Assembly: GCA_964035545.1 (NCBI GenBank) | Contig: OZ037771.1 | Span: 5,636,628-5,700,627 of the forward strand | Source of the DNA: Bugula neritina | Taxonomy: Eukaryota > Bryozoa > Gymnolaemata > Cheilostomatida > Bugulidae | DNA: 64,000 nucleotides | Reading direction: 5' to 3' | Part shown: piece after piece, positions 1 to 17,625 of the stretch | How the letters are laid out: each line of letters opens with the position of its first letter | How positions within the stretch are numbered: the stretch's first letter is position 1 | Program-made: the position numbers and the translations under genes | The notes under the pieces: model-generated | The model's database searches: none | What the model saw: only the letters and a program-made list of their open reading frames with translations | What the model was told of the DNA's origin: nothing

Positions 1-3000
1 CATAATGCATTCATTACCACTATATAGCTTTATTATCACTAGTTCTAAATCTATACAAGTTATAATGAATAATTATTGCATTTTAGCAACATAGTCATGC
101 ATGTCATAAAGTGCGTTGTATACCAGAATGCAGCTTGCAGTACATTACAGAGACTAACTGCTCAACTGTTACATCAACATGTCTATTTATTCTTCAAGGT
201 AAACTACCGCAAATAGTTTTATTACATTTCAAGTTGCTCTCAACCAGGTTTCTCTGTTGAAATAGCAGCGTAGATTGAATAAGAGGTTTTAGACTTTGAA
301 GTCAATATGAATTGCTGTCTTTTAAGTTATTCATGCATATGCTGGCAGGGTACAAACGATGTTTTCTCTCTACCTAATGAGTTGAATAACTCATAAATAG
401 GTTGACTGGCTGACAGCTCCATAATAAACTCCTGCACAAAAGCTTTCAAGCTGCCATCTAGCTCCGGGTGAAGCCCTGTTGGCCAACATATGTGTTTCTT
501 TTGAAAAATAATGTCAGTGAGAAGTTTTGGAAGATGATCCAGTTGGGAAACGCAGTTGATACCAACTGTGACAACCAGTACCTCACTCGCTGGCTTCAAT
601 TTAATCAATTCAAACTCAAATTTAGTTACATCATCCTTCATGTAGTCTGGTGTGACAAAGATCACAGCTTTCTCACTTTGAGCTATGAGCTTGGCTGTTA
701 CTGTCTTTAGCAATTGATTCGGTGATGCGGTGGTTGTGCTTGATGTAATTGTGATACTATCTTCAGAAAACTCTACTTCTTCTATTAGACCTGCAAATTT
801 CAAATTATCGTGAGTAATAGAAAGTTGTGGCTGTATATATGAATTACTATTAATATTTAATATACATATAGTATACATTAATACATACATATACATTAAT
901 ACATTATAGTATTTATATATTCTCTCTGTTGTATTCAATATTTGCAGCTGCGTAATTTATGTTGAATTATTTTAAGAGAATAGCTAAAGTTAGATTTACT
1001 AGTAAATGATTTGCATATGCAAATAACTAGTATATTATAACATACTCACGGGCCACATGGTTAGAAATCAGTGCAGTGTGACTTGCATAAACTGGAAAGT
1101 CTTTGTCCAGGGTGTTGAAGACACTTACAGGATCAGATCGTCTCATATTGTTGTAGTGGTGGTGAAATGCACACAGTCTATATATAACACGATGGCGGAA
1201 AACATAGAGAAGTATAACAATGATAGCAGCTATTACAGAAAACGAAATGATTAAAATGAGGTTTTTCTGTGAAATTTCTCTTGTCCCGGTAAAGCTATAA
1301 GGTTTTTCAACTTTACGTGAGATGACTGATGTCGTCGGATTGTTGTATTTATGACGTGTTGTTTTCATCACAGATGTTTCCTTGCGTAGAAAAGCAAAAT
1401 AATTGTTATCTCCCGTTGTTGTTAATGGGGCAAATGTTGTAGAGTCAGAACTTTCGCTTTTATAATCAAAGTTTTGTCGCAGAGTTTTTGGAAGAATTTT
1501 AGATAAAATAAAACTATTGTGCTGGTCACGGGTTGAGGAACTATTATCTTTAGTAGAATAATATTTATCGTAAAATGCGACGATAGTCTCGTTTGCATGC
1601 AGGCACTTCAGATTCTTTACACAAATGACTGCTGGAGATGTTAACAACCAATTAATGTATTCTAAAGTATTCGAGTTGTTTCTTTCACAATAAATTTTAT
1701 TGTTTGTAAGATCAACAGTAAAGCCGTTTTGAAGATGTTGGATATCAAGCTCTTTACGAAATTTCTTTTCAACGTAATGAATGTTATTGCCCTGCAAGTT
1801 AAGATGTTGCAAGTTAGAATTCATGGTTATGGTGGCGTTCCAATTAGAAAGTCCATTGGCATGGAGATCCAGATACGTTAAGTTTGGATGATGTGAGAAA
1901 AAGTCAGCATCTAACAGATATGAAAGACTTTCCTTCTGGTTTCCAAGATAGAGCTTCTCAAGTGAAGATACAAAATTACTTTGCACTACTTCAGATTTTT
2001 TGTTGTTTCGAAATTCAAGTTGTTTTTGCTGTTTGATTTTAAACAATTGTGTGGTCCTGCATCTGGTGCACAAGAAAGCGCGTAAGTCATGAATCCTATA
2101 AGGATAAAGGCATGCGTTTTTGCCTAAATTCGAGTAATTCATGTCTATTTGCTCTACACTGGAGGGATAATTTATTGCACTAGAGGCACAAGTCCAATTC
2201 TCTCCTTGAAAGTTATTATGACCCATTGAAATGGTTGTAACTTTTGGGGACACAAATGCAATACTGCTTATAGTTTCCGAGTTGCCACTTTGAACTGCTA
2301 GTGTATTTCTTAAAGTAGCAAGAGTTACACTGAGATCTTGAGTTGATACATCTGTCACACCAATACTTTTAGCAAAGCTGTGAATATCGCCAACGATATC
2401 ACTCAACTCTATAGCTTTCGAAGACAATGATAATACAAGGTCAGCCCATGTACCCCAACTACTTTTTAGGATGTAGTCAAGTTTTGGCAATGGGACAAAA
2501 CTAGGCTTGTTAGACTGGTCCCAGTAGAAGTCATTTTCAAGAAAGAGGTAACTATCTTCATTACAGTTTAGCAAGTAAGCCTTGTATCGTTGACTACAAG
2601 AAGGCTCTGTTAGACTCTGCAGCCCAATATATTTCAAAGATGGGATGTGATAATTTTCGTTATAAATAACGTGATTTGACAAAACATTTAGTTGACCTAC
2701 AATCAGTTGGTTTAGTGACATTGACTTTTGGATGTAGTTTTGGCTCATGTCAATGTATGACAATTTCGGACAGCATAGCGTTAAATCAAAGCTGAAATGT
2801 GCTGCTAAGCCATTAGCTTGCAAAGACAATATTTTGATTGGTGCGTTTTGAAGTGGTGCCATATTTTGGTCAGATAAATGCCACCGGCAGTTGCTTGTGT
2901 GGTGCATGTTGATATGGTCGAGAATTAGTGTGTGCACACTACTGTAGGCTATCCCATAAGTTATCTCCTTTATATAGGGCATCAAATGGTTGCAAGACAA

Positions 3001-4800
3001 ATCTAGCTTGAGTAGTGAGTCCTTGAGATTCTTTAAGAATGTCCTGCTTATTTTAGTGATTCCACAATTCCGAGCAGAAAACTTTTTTAAAGGAATGTAG
3101 GTGATTGGCCACAAAGGACTGTCATGTGTTAGCGAGGGGACGTGGCAGGCTGCACCACCTAAAATTGGAATTTAAATTGATAAAAAGTTTAGCTCTTGCA
3201 TTGTATTTGATTGAACTATAATGAACTTCTGCCAAAACAAACAATGTGGGGTGTGCCTGTTATCAGCATTATATATGATAATCTGCTACAACAGTTACAT
3301 TATAGTCTCTTTAATATATATCATATTTTGAAAAATATCAAATGTTTATATGTACTTCAACAACTACAGTAGGCCTGATCATTCTTAAAAAAGTACATGA
3401 CTATAACAATAACTGTCATCAATCTATGTATAGCACTAAATTTGAACAATAATCGTGAATATTTCTACAATTGAAAAATATTTTATACGAAGCAATACGT
3501 TATTCTGTATTACAAAATTAGGTCTTTGCATGTCACACTATGTAGTTAGTGAGAAATAGCATCATACAAGTAATAATATTTCAGTTTGCTTAAAAAGATA
3601 TAGCTTATACTGGCTGATAGCTCAGTGTAACGTGCTCAGAGATCATTTCTGAGAGTCTTACTTTTCTATATCTGTGTAGAGATACAACATGTCCATTAAT
3701 TGCTAAATTTGTTTTACTTGTACATCAGCTCACCTAGACTGAGAGTATGAAGCTTGTGAAATGATGTAAAGTAGGGGCTAAGGCTGGGTGTGCCTGTGAT
3801 AAATAGCTCTTCTAAAGATCTGTGTAGCGGGTACAACTCCGAATAGGCATAGCCATGTGCTGGTAGGTAGTTCTGCTTCATTCTGTAACCACATGGTGCA
3901 ACATGTTATAATAAGAAAATCCTATAGCAACTCATTAGTGTTAAAGTTAAAGTTGGGTATAGCAGGTTGAATGCAATGGTAACAAGAAACAACTTTTATT
4001 ACATTATGAAAATAAAACCGTATTATTAAAACCAATCAAACATGTCAAATGTTAGTTTGTTCAATTTTACACTTAAGTGCACAGCAATCAATTTAAAAAT
4101 AATTATCTAACTCGGCACTAATATGGCATTATACTGGTTCATAAAACCTGGATTTTAGTTCCAGAATGAACCAACCCACTGACATCGTATTTTATATGAC
4201 CCTTACATATTTTAGTCATATTATCAACTAATTAACTCAAATAATCTGAGCGTATTCAAGAAAATATTATTGGTATAAATTGCACTCGTAAAAGCAAAGA
4301 AAAATTAGAGTTAGATATTTAAAATGAACATAAAAATCATTTATCTTAAAAACCCTTTTTGCTGATCAGTAAATCTAATAAAATATATCAGTAGTTTAGC
4401 TAAAAGCCTTCAATAATTTTTTGTAATAGATAAAACACTACATACTGTAACATAATACTATTTACAATATATGTACCTGAGTGTCTTCAGAGTTGTCAGT
4501 CCTTTGAATGAGTCTCTACTGATAGTTTCATTAGAAAGTAGAATATTGTTGAAAGAGATGTTAAGATGTAAGAGCCGTGTATTGGAGGCAAATACGAAGG
4601 AACCTATGAATGAAATCTTGTTGTAGGAGAGATCAAGATACTCAAGGTCAGTGAGAGGTGAAAGGTCAGGTATGTTGCTGAGGTGATTGTGATTGAGTTT
4701 TAGTACTCTGATACCAGTTGTATTGAGAGTTGGTGGTACAGAGAACTGTGTTATTTGACTATCGCTACAGTCCATGACACCAGGTAAATCACAGGTACAT
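1..4800. repeat. Segmental duplication, copy 1 (TLR A block)
   Basis: The block matches 23631-28425 in the same orientation, exons and introns alike, with only small indels (offset 23630 shrinking to 23625). Homology continues to the left window edge. It ends abruptly inside the 5' part of the LRRNT exon; the first dozen codons of that exon and everything upstream differ. The short 3' flank is also shared. Confidence 0.9.
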
Positions 4801-4844
4801 CTCTCTATCTCACAAAGTTTTTCACACTGTCTGCTTTGAATAAA
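327..4844 (-). CDS. Toll-like receptor A (LRR-TM-TIR), signal exon not found
   Basis: Innate immune receptor of the Toll-like family: extracellular leucine-rich repeats, one membrane span, cytoplasmic TIR domain. Exons on the minus strand, 5' to 3': 4477-4844, 3734-3882, 1050-3158, 327-790. All borders are GT-AG and phases match (0, 2, 1, 1), giving 1029 residues. Exon 2 opens with a Cys cluster (C-x3-C-x4-C-x-C, then MDCSD) typical of an LRRNT cap, followed by LRRs (LxxLxLSxNxI). The large exon carries further LRRs, an LRRCT-like Cys pattern after NWLLTSP, a Ser/Thr-rich stalk, and a membrane segment near residues 805-828 (NLILIISFSVIAAIIVILL). The TIR starts at FPVYASH, has VIFVTPDYMKDD, and ends with a box-3-like WP motif. 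I could not find a convincing signal-peptide exon upstream of 4844. A paralogue at 23954-28469 is nearly identical. AATAAA lies downstream at about 29-34. Confidence 0.85.
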
Positions 4845-7800
4845 CTATAAAAAAAAACAAATGCAAGTTGAACTATTTTAGTTGCTATCTCCGTTTGACA
4901 TTTTGATAAAAAGCTATAGTAGTAAGCAATACTCTTAATTTGCGTAGCTTGTATACTATGCACAACTCTTGTGTAGTATGTTAAAAATTGTTTTTTTTTT
5001 GCCAAACAAATGTTCAACCAAGATTTAATTGGATTAATAGCCTAATGTAAACACTGCTTCCTGTTAATTCTTCTTAACAGCAAATCATTTTCTTGTGAGC
5101 AGCATTGCTTTGATGGCTGCTATTGAAATGTTTTATTTATAATTAGAAGCTTCATATATTTTATCATATTTAAAGATTTTTTTATATTTTTCAGTCTTCT
5201 GTGAAGCAAGTTATAGACTGATCTATGAATGCATATTTAAGCGTATACAGAAAAATCACGGTTTTTTTCTTTATTGTGAGCCTACGTGAAACAAGATAAT
5301 ATGGGTGATTTTTTGACCATTTGTCACTTTATATTATAACTACAATATACAACAATTAGCCACTAAACTTTACAGTAATGGACAACTACAATATGCCAAA
5401 ATTATGACATGTAAATACATGAGCTAGAATGAGAATGGGAACATGACAAGTTTGACTGCGCTTTCTTGTGCACAAACTGTGTTGGTGGTTAAGGATACCA
5501 TGCCAAGGTATATATTAGACATCATATGAGTTCATAGGGCAATACCGTCTAAGTCTTTTTCCAACATCTGGAGCAGTTTGCAGGCAGAATTGGCTTGTTA
5601 TGAGGTGACTTGAGCATTTGAGTTCAGATCTATAAGGGCCTGCCAGTCACCGGGTACGAGTGGTAGATAACTCACAACAGCACTCTCACTGCTGACTTCC
5701 AAATATTTTTTGCACACATGCGAGACAAATTGATTTTGTAGAGAGCTGTGGCCGGTCATTCTAAGACAGACCAAGTATTATAGGTGCTGCTGCTGTTTTT
5801 AGGAAAGGGCAGCAGCAACTGAGTAGCAATGCTTACTGTTTCAGTACTTTTTTTACTAGTACTTGTAATTTTTGTTATTTATTACTATTTAACTTTTCTA
5901 TTTCTATAAATCTATATCAATTATATATGCATGTACTAAATACTGGCATTTCAGCACTAGTATAATAGGGTTATTAGACATAGCCAGTTTTTCTTCTGAG
6001 CGTTTAGATTTGGGATCAGCCGAGGTGGCGCAGGCGTAACTCAGTGATGATTCATGGTAACAGTAGCATCTCAGAGGTGTCTCTGCTACAGATTGCCAAG
6101 TTTTATTTTCATTTTAGGGTCAAGCTACTTTATTTATTATACATAAGTAAATCACGATCAAAAATTAAAGTTTGCTGAAATTCATGAAAACGTAATATAT
6201 GTCGGGTAATTCTATGTGCTGATTTTAACTATGCATAGCATAAACAAGCTGCAACATTAAAATGTAAAGTCTTGTCATATGAACTAAATATAAATTATTT
6301 ATACAGACCGTAATGAAAAAAAGCCATTATGTTCTGTATATCCAAAAATTATTAAAAAGTTGAGAAAAAGCATAAACAACTGAGCAGAATTAGAAAAAAG
6401 AACCTCTGATTATTTGGTTGCATTTGTTTATATTTTATTAATTCAAGACAAAAAACTATTTACATCAGCAAGTAAATTGTGAAATATAACTACAACTAGA
6501 CATATATTGAGTGTGTAGTGAATTAAGTAAATTGACCCGCAATAACTATTATGTTTCATTGTATATATTTTGCTGCAATTGTTATAATAGCACATATGGC
6601 ATTATCTTGTCATTATAATTTCATTATACTCATTGAATTAACAAAAAAAATTCTAAGGCTAAATACAAGTAAAACGTCCACCTATGCACCAAGCACAGCA
6701 TACAGCTGTCATTAATTAAGAGCACTTGAAGTCTGATTCAAGAAATTGGTGTTTGAAATTAAAGTTTGTTGGTTGAAAGTTGAAATGTTTTTGTTTAGCA
6801 AATGTATTTGCATTTATAGCCTATAATCATATTTTTTCTTAAAAACTAAAAAAGAAGAGAAAAATATAATTGTTATCGTGTTGGTAAAATATAATCTTCG
6901 ACACCAATGACACTAACGGAATTATTGTAGTTACTGCAGAGGCATGTTTTTGCAAGAAAATTATGTACAGCCTAAATATTGGTCCAACTTACTATCTTTA
7001 CACTAGAATCATAAATATATAGCTGTTCACACTTTCAATTGTTCAGCAGTTATCCTAAAGCTTTTTAGGCCGCTTTGGAATTCCCTTTGCATAGGGGCAA
7101 CTGTGGGCCCTACTCGATGACCATTCGGCAACCACCATGCGTAAGGCACAACTATTTGAGCAATTGCAGTAATTTTACTCTGATATTTCGTCATTTGTGT
7201 AAGCAAATGTAAGTGATAGAATATGTAGTTAAACTAATTAGCCTTAAATTAAAATATCAGCTTTAGTAACCAACAACATCTACTAAATTTTTTAAGCTAC
7301 ATTAGCGATGCGATAAAAAATGTTTTAGCATTTCACTGTGTACACTAGCAATGCCTGCTGCAGACAAATACGTCTGCACCATTCTCTGTGCAAAGCATCT
7401 ATTGGTCATTATGGCATTTACCAAACTAAAAGCTATGGAGACCTCAGTCAATTGTAAGTAGCAATAACTTACCATAGTATAAATTTAACCAAAAATATTA
7501 ATATCTATTGTCATTATGTATATGTTATATTATTTTGTAAATTGCTTTTTAATGAAGCATTACTACAAATTTAAAAGTTACTTTTAACCTTTTAAGATAA
7601 TGAAGAAGAAGCAATGTAAGTATATTGACCATATTCATGTTATCAGTTTCTTTCAAGTTTAATGTTTTGAAGAAATTTCTTTAGTTATTGTAGTACATAT
7701 GGTGTATATACAGCATACAAATATATAAAAATTAAAAGTATATAAGATAGGCTCTAAGATGAATCAGTGTATACTGTAATATGTGTTGACCAAAGACCAT

Positions 7801-8030
7801 TATGAGTACTATGGTGTAATACATGTTTAAAGATAAAGAAAAGACAAATTCTCTAATTAATTAGAATTTAGCCTAGTAGCCAACTGCGGTCTCACTTTAC
7901 CATAATGATAGAATTGGAACTTTTGACGTCAGGTGATTTTACTGATGACTTGGAGTTGAGTAATCGCCAAGATGATTTATAATAATCATGAGGTTGATTG
8001 ATTACTTAATTTAGTCGAGGTGTCGTTTTG
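4845..8030. other. Intergenic/5' flank of TLR A, no gene recognised
   Basis: About 3.2 kb of AT-rich sequence between the first recognised TLR A exon and the relic at 8 kb. It should contain the missing signal-peptide exon of TLR A, but I found no hydrophobic ATG frame ending in a phase-0 GT donor. It includes one copy of a dispersed repeat at 7066-7178. Confidence 0.5.
7066..7178 (+). repeat. Dispersed repeat, copy 1
   Basis: About 113 bp that reappear in inverted orientation at 29570-29681. Shared blocks include GAATTCCC, GGCCCTAC, GATGACCATTCGG and GAGCAATT. Both copies are GC-richer than their flanks. Probably a fragment of one interspersed element; the family is not recognised. Confidence 0.7.
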
Positions 8031-8035
8031 ACTAG

Positions 8036-8934
8036 GTGAAGTCTCCTAAAAGGGAGTGTTTGATTTTAGCGCTGGCTACAACTGAATCTATGTGCTCTGT
8101 TGCAGGTGAGACTGGCCCTGGATCTCCAGGGATGCAAGCATTGATAGATCTGCATCCTGCCCCGTGGGAGGAGATCTCAGACAAAGGGTTAGAACTCCTG
8201 TTTGACATGCATTTCGCTATCAGCCGAGCAGCCACCACCTGATGTTAGTGCCATGCAATTCACAACTACCGCAACTACTACTAGTAATTTACCGGAGTTA
8301 CCCCAAGCATTGATGCAAAAGACAACCTGGACCACACGGCGTACAAAACTACTCATTCAGATTTTAATTGGTCAAGACCCAAATAGATAGTGTGACTAGT
8401 GTCGACGAACATTTCCTACCATTTAGAGACTTAGAGTGCATGTACCTCCGTACTTTGCCATAACGTTCTGTCCATGCGGCACGCACCATTTTAACCACGA
8501 TTACGTTTTTCGACACCAACGGACAATTAATTATTATGTTGAAAATATCGATGATGTGGACCAGGACACCTACCCGGAATTCAGAGACGTAATTATCTCA
8601 CACATTTCATCATCGTCTCGGAAGGAAATTCCTCTTAAAAGATTTCCCAGCATCAGACCCACAGGAGAAAGCGACTCCAACAACATCAATACTTCCCCAG
8701 ATTCTGTAGTCCCCCTTCCTCTGTCGTGGAGAATTGTCCTCTTCGTGTCCTGTTAACACGCTCCAACTAGTCAGTAGATAGTTCAACTCGTGCTCTTCCT
8801 CCACATTCCCCTTCTCTCTCGAAAAAAAGGAGGAAAACTAAGGCTACCTCTACTCTTGCTGACACACTGAATCATAAAATTCAGATTGATTTGGACAAAT
8901 TACAATGGCAGTTTGTCCGGTTGTGTAAGGAGTG
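8036..8934 (+). pseudogene. Broken ORF cluster of an unrecognised, probably transposon-borne, protein
   Basis: A GC-richer island with several overlapping open frames that look like one coding sequence broken by frameshifts. Pieces: 8036-8242 (frame containing GSPGMQALIDLHPAPWEEI), 8202-8390, 8436-8756 (106 codons with CPCG, FRHQRT and TYPEFRDVI, which resembles a zinc-finger-like Cys/His pattern), and about 8782-8934, which ends with a basic KKRRKTK stretch and WQFVRLCKE before TGA. No splice sites explain the frame changes. I do not recognise the family. A processed pseudogene or a decayed mobile-element ORF would fit. Confidence 0.4.
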
Positions 8935-10245
8935 ACGCTGGACAGCCTCAAAGTTGACCCAGCTTCAGGAACGTTTTTCATAGTAGACGGACTAGTAAAC
9001 AATTCATCTTCATCGCATGATTGTACAGGGAGATCCTGCTTTACCCGGTGAGCTGCCTCAGCTGGTGGTAGCGTAAATTAAAGTTACATTTTCATGTCTT
9101 CTTCTAATATTGTGTTTCAACTGTCATTGTATGCTATACTCAGCTTTTACTCTGGTTATGGGAATATGTGTGTCCAAATTTATATGTATATATTCTGCAT
9201 GTTTCATGTTTCAAAAATTTAGTATTAAAATAATAATAATAATAATAATAATAATACCAAGCTGTTGTCATGGCACTGCGGTGGATGTCTTACCCGTTTC
9301 CTTGGCTTCATCTCCTGCCTCAGCTCCTGATTGCTTTGGTTTATCGGCAGCCGTACTTCCCGATAGGTGGGAGGTGTAGAGATTTTGTGGACTAACCAGA
9401 AGCTACGCAACTCTCGGACTACGCACCACTACGCTAGCGTAGTCACATAGTTAATCATGATGATACGTTACGCTACCTTTCATCCTATTGACTAGTAATC
9501 ATCCCCCCACATTGGCTAATGATCAGTGAACCCTATAATTCACAACAATAACATGGAACAGCTCTCTATGGTTGATAACATGGAACAACTTTCAGCAGCA
9601 ATTATAATATAAAATATATTTTTGCAGTCCTAATTCATCAAATAGCAACAAATTTCACTGATATTTATTTTGATATCTCAGATATAAATTGCTTACAACT
9701 TATGAGTTTTAGGCAATAAGCAGTGAATCAAAGTTATCAGTAGTTTAAACCATTTTACGTATCATTCGTCAATTCATGGAGTGAATTGTACATGCACTGA
9801 CTTAATGCATATTCATGAAAGCATTTTATAAGTGAAATTTGCAGTTTTCTACAAGGTGTTATAACTTATAAACCAAGCTTAACAGAAGTCTCTAATTTCT
9901 GCTAGTTAAAGTAATTGGTAATAATTGTTGTCTCTAGATGAACAGCCAGCTTTGATTGATGTGTTCAAAGGTATATTTTGATGACAAAAGACAAATACTA
10001 CAAAGTTAGTAAGATACAAAACATTTAAATTATACATCATATTGCTTTAGATTAGCTCTCTAACAATGCACAATCTACATATCATGTCTATACAAGTTCT
10101 ACATTCTTTTAGTCACTTTTTATTTATTAATTATACAGAGCAAAGCATCAGTTAGGGTTAACAGTTTAAAAGTCATTCAACGTAAAATTGATGAAGTGTT
10201 TTGCCAAATAAACAAATAGTATTGGATATTTGAAAGTACATTGAT
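8935..10245. other. Intergenic, 3' flank of TLR B
   Basis: No gene recognised. The first 500 bp are less AT-rich and may belong to the same relic as 8036-8934. The rest is AT-rich sequence downstream of the TLR B stop. Confidence 0.4.
9232..9256. repeat. (TAA)n microsatellite
   Basis: About eight AAT/TAA units at the right side of the relic ORF region. Confidence 0.8.
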
Positions 10246-15583
<5,338 letters not shown>

Positions 15584-17625
15584 GTTGAGAATATAAGGCA
15601 AATTATTGCCTATTATAGCTAGCAGTAGTAAAATGTTCAATTTAAGTAACTCCTTTGAGACAAAAGCGTGGTAGTCACTGATCAAATAGGCTACGATCTT
15701 CAATGAACATCCTTGTGAATGCTGGCATATGTGCGGAAATATGTATAATTCGACGTCACATTTAAGTGTAATTTGCGTTTCTAAACCATCAGTGGCTGGA
15801 ATTAGTTAATATATTATGATAAGTAAATAATAAAAGATAAAAGACGGTGCGTAAAAATATTAACTTAAGCAAACAAGATTAGTGTTATCAAGTTTTGTTG
15901 ATGCATACAAAAGTAACAATTCTATTGGCTGATTTTAAAGGAAACGTTATATTTTTAGTCGCAAGCCTTTCATAATCAAGCTTAGAATGTGCATTAAGTA
16001 AATAGCAAATATAATAATTAAAATATATTATAGCGACAGCTGTGTCTTAATTATATATTAGATACCAATTAGTTAATAATCAGACAGAACCAACATCATT
16101 ATTTACTGGCCCATCTGACCCAATTTACTAAAGTGTTAGAGAAAATTTTAATTCTCATTTAGCATATTGTTTAAAGTGTAGATTGGATCAGAATATCTAC
16201 TTTATATAATGAAAAAATCTACATATAAGACTTACATATATCCATGAAAAGCATGTTTTATCCATGACAAGTAGTTGCAAAAGTTACTTGCTTCGGCCAT
16301 TTTATAGTTCAGATAGCAGCAAAAAAATATTCACCTATTATCCATTTGTGATTGCAAAATAAACCATTTAGCCGAGCAATTTGATCATCCAAGTTTTATG
16401 TACAGCTGTTTGGATTTTAATTGTTATTTCATAGAAAGAAAACAATAAAAGAAGCATGATTATTTGAACCATCACATGGCCAAGTTAAACTACACAGAAA
16501 AATAACTTTTATTCAAGTAGCTCAATACTACTAGATTATTATTGGTGCCAAATTGCAAATAATAACTGTTTACTATGCTACCGCTTGGTGACAAGAATAG
16601 CTTCAATGACAATATGGGGGGTTTTCTAACGTTTTCATTATGATAACCAGCAATTATAGTAGGCCGTATTTTTTACCTTATTAATTTAACCAGTTAAACA
16701 AGTTTTATGAAAATGGTTTTACATTTATTGATTAGTCTTTGAATTAAAAGATTTTAAACAGTAAATGATATGCTTGTAGAAACCATCGATTAAGTGGTCT
16801 GGGCTGCTGGTAGATATATTATTTTGGATCGTGGAATTTAACTCTCAGTCCCTCATCTTACTAATGTGGGGAGGCTATTGGGTATTTAGTATTGTGGAAC
16901 ATGTACTATTTTTATCAGTATGTAAGAAAATGCCCTTGAATCTAATGAGCATAGGTATACTACTTGTTTGTCAGTGAGCATAATATAAGTGTAATATTTT
17001 TACAATCATGTTATATTTGATCTTATTATGTAAACTTGGAGTTATCTTTTCATAATATTGTAGCTGTTCGATATACATGCAGTTTTGAACGTATTTTTTA
17101 TTTCTAGATTAGCTTGCAAAGCTACACAGCTTTAAACTTTCTGCTAAGAGTCAGGAAGATATTATTAGTTAGCAAACAGAATCTTTATTTTTTAGTAACA
17201 TATATGGCTGCTCGTTTGCTAAAATCTTAGAAATTGTTATATATTGTATTAAAATAAACCTTGTACTAAATAGATACAAATTTGACTATGCCACAATTTG
17301 AAGATCACCTCTCTTGTTCCACAAAGAAATAATACATTAGATTAATGAAATAGCAAACTAACAAACTCACAGCAACAAATAATAATAGACATCACATATG
17401 CAACTAAATCATAATATATTGTAGATGTTGAAGATACAATGATGATAATATATGCATGCATAGTGCATTATACACATACTGACTAGCATACTATTGTAAA
17501 AAACATAAATTATTGTTTCACAATACAAATAGCATAACCATGTAATTGGCAAACACTTCGACATTGTTAAGTTGGTAATGGCCATTTCACTTAGCACAGT
17601 GAATCCATATAAAAAACTGGCTTGT
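15584..17625. other. Intergenic between TLR B and TLR C
   Basis: About 2 kb of AT-rich sequence. It should hold the TIR exon of gene C if one survived. I see no frame resembling the VIFVTPDYMKDD core on either strand, so the TIR exon is missing from this interval. Confidence 0.6.

Noticed and set aside
4805-5017. Frame upstream of the TLR A LRRNT exon as its signal-peptide exon
   Set aside because: The sequence is Lys/Gln-rich with no hydrophobic core, and the TTTATAG acceptor at 4845 marks the exon start.
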